DNA of 5,524 nt, from positions 1 to 5,524 of the forward strand of contig JANNNU010000168.1 in assembly GCA_031398695.1 (NCBI GenBank), written 5' to 3'. This document shows positions 4,997 through 5,524 of the stretch, in pieces (the first letter of the stretch is position 1; each line of letters opens with the position of its first letter). The translations under genes and the position numbers were made by a program. The notes below the pieces were generated by a model, which worked only from the letters and a program-made list of their open reading frames with translations, was not told where the DNA came from and did not search any database. Source of the stretch: JAIYDJ01 sp031398695 (lineage in GTDB: Bacteria; Pseudomonadota; Alphaproteobacteria; Rhodobacterales; Rhodobacteraceae).

Positions 4997-5524
4997 ATGA
5001 CGGGTTGGCCCGGCGTGCGGCAGGTCGGGCTGGCCTTTGCCTTGGGCGCGGCAATGGCGCTGGGGCAGGCGCCGCTGGACGCGTGGTATGTCACGTTGCC
5101 GGCACTCGCGGGCCTGATCGGCTTGCTGGCGCGACAGCCGGGCGTGAAGCAGGCGGCCTTCGTCGGCTGGTTCGGTGGCGCCGGATATTTCGCCGTCGCC
5201 CTGAACTGGATCGTCGAGCCGTTCTTCATCGACGCTGCGAAAGATGGTTGGATGGCACCGTTCGCGCCTGTGCTCATGGCGTTCGGTCTGGGGTTGTTCT
5301 GGGCGGCGGCGGGGGCGCTGGCGGGATGGTCGCGGCGGCCGGTCGCGGGCGCGCTGGTCGGTCTGGGGCTGGCCGAACTGGCGCGCGGCTATGTGCTGAC
5401 AGGGTTTCCGTGGGCATTGATCGGGCATGTCTGGGTGGACACACCGCTGGGGCAGGTTTCGGCTCTGATCGGGCCGTCGGGGCTGACGCTGCTGACAACG
5501 GCTGCGGCTGCGGGTTTTGCCGCG
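4997..5524 (+). CDS. lnt: apolipoprotein N-acyltransferase Lnt (3' truncated by window)
   Basis: Inner-membrane enzyme that transfers an acyl chain from a phospholipid to the N-terminal cysteine of lipoproteins, the last step in lipoprotein maturation. From ATG 4997 the frame stays open to the window edge, giving 176 of about 500 expected residues. Family blocks include LGQAPLDAWYVTLPAL (22-37), NWIVEPFFID (70-79), an APFAPVLMAFGLGLFWAA segment (87-104), RGYVLTGFPWALIGHVWVDTP (130-150, split by family-typical Gly and Pro) and GPSGLTLLT (159-167). About five or six hydrophobic membrane segments are visible. The catalytic nitrilase-like domain with its Glu-Lys-Cys triad lies beyond the window. 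The start is four bases after the ybeX stop, with only a weak GAAGTGA (4986-4992) as ribosome binding site, so translational coupling to ybeX is likely. The lipoprotein at 1830-2174 would be one of its substrates. Confidence 0.93.
   Translation, partial: MTGWPGVRQVGLAFALGAAMALGQAPLDAWYVTLPALAGLIGLLARQPGVKQAAFVGWFGGAGYFAVALNWIVEPFFIDAAKDGWMAPFAPVLMAFGLGLFWAAAGALAGWSRRPVAGALVGLGLAELARGYVLTGFPWALIGHVWVDTPLGQVSALIGPSGLTLLTTAAAAGFAA

Noticed and set aside
3865..5277. Long open frame of 470 codons on the minus strand opposite ybeX and lnt
   Set aside because: It lies antisense to two clear family members, its translation has low-complexity and no recognisable domain, and it arises from GC-rich codon bias leaving few stops on the opposite strand.
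1..5524. Mobile elements, CRISPR arrays, tRNA or rRNA genes
   Set aside because: No regularly spaced direct repeats, transposase-like proteins, terminal inverted repeats or cloverleaf-forming segments were seen.

Overview
The window reads as ordinary, GC-rich alphaproteobacterial chromosome, most likely from the Rhodobacteraceae (Rhodobacter/Roseobacter relatives). This placement rests on the style of the MiaB, PhoH, YbeY and HlyC/CorC-like sequences, on GTG and TTG starts with good ribosome binding sites, and on gene order; no database search was possible. All supported genes lie on the + strand.

Layout from left to right: the 3' three quarters of miaB (tRNA methylthiotransferase; start outside the window); a 224-base intergenic region; a secreted OmpA-domain protein (1252-1824); a small lipoprotein five bases later (1830-2174); a strong intrinsic terminator (2208-2243); then phoH/ybeZ (2376-3398), ybeY (3446-3949), an HlyC/CorC-like CBS-pair gene (3994-4992) and the first 176 codons of lnt (4997 to the window edge). 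The last gene has no stop within the window.

The backbone miaB - ybeZ - ybeY - ybeX - lnt is the same order as in Escherichia coli and many other proteobacteria. It links tRNA modification, the PhoH-family ATPase, the YbeY endoribonuclease used in rRNA maturation, the CBS-pair protein and lipoprotein N-acylation. What departs from that order is the two-gene envelope cassette between miaB and phoH. Its two proteins share a 34-residue module, 17 of 34 identical without gaps, with two cysteines at identical spacing, so they look like relatives by duplication. One anchors to peptidoglycan through an OmpA domain and the other to a membrane through a lipid. The terminator closes this cassette and separates it from the phoH operon, which therefore needs its own promoter; a heat-shock-like candidate overlaps the end of the terminator.

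The main non-coding signal is a perfect 11-bp inverted repeat that buries the start codon and half of the Shine-Dalgarno sequence of ybeY. No mobile element, CRISPR array, tRNA or rRNA was seen. I did not find a wholly new system; the shared module and the ybeY start hairpin are the two observations most worth following up.
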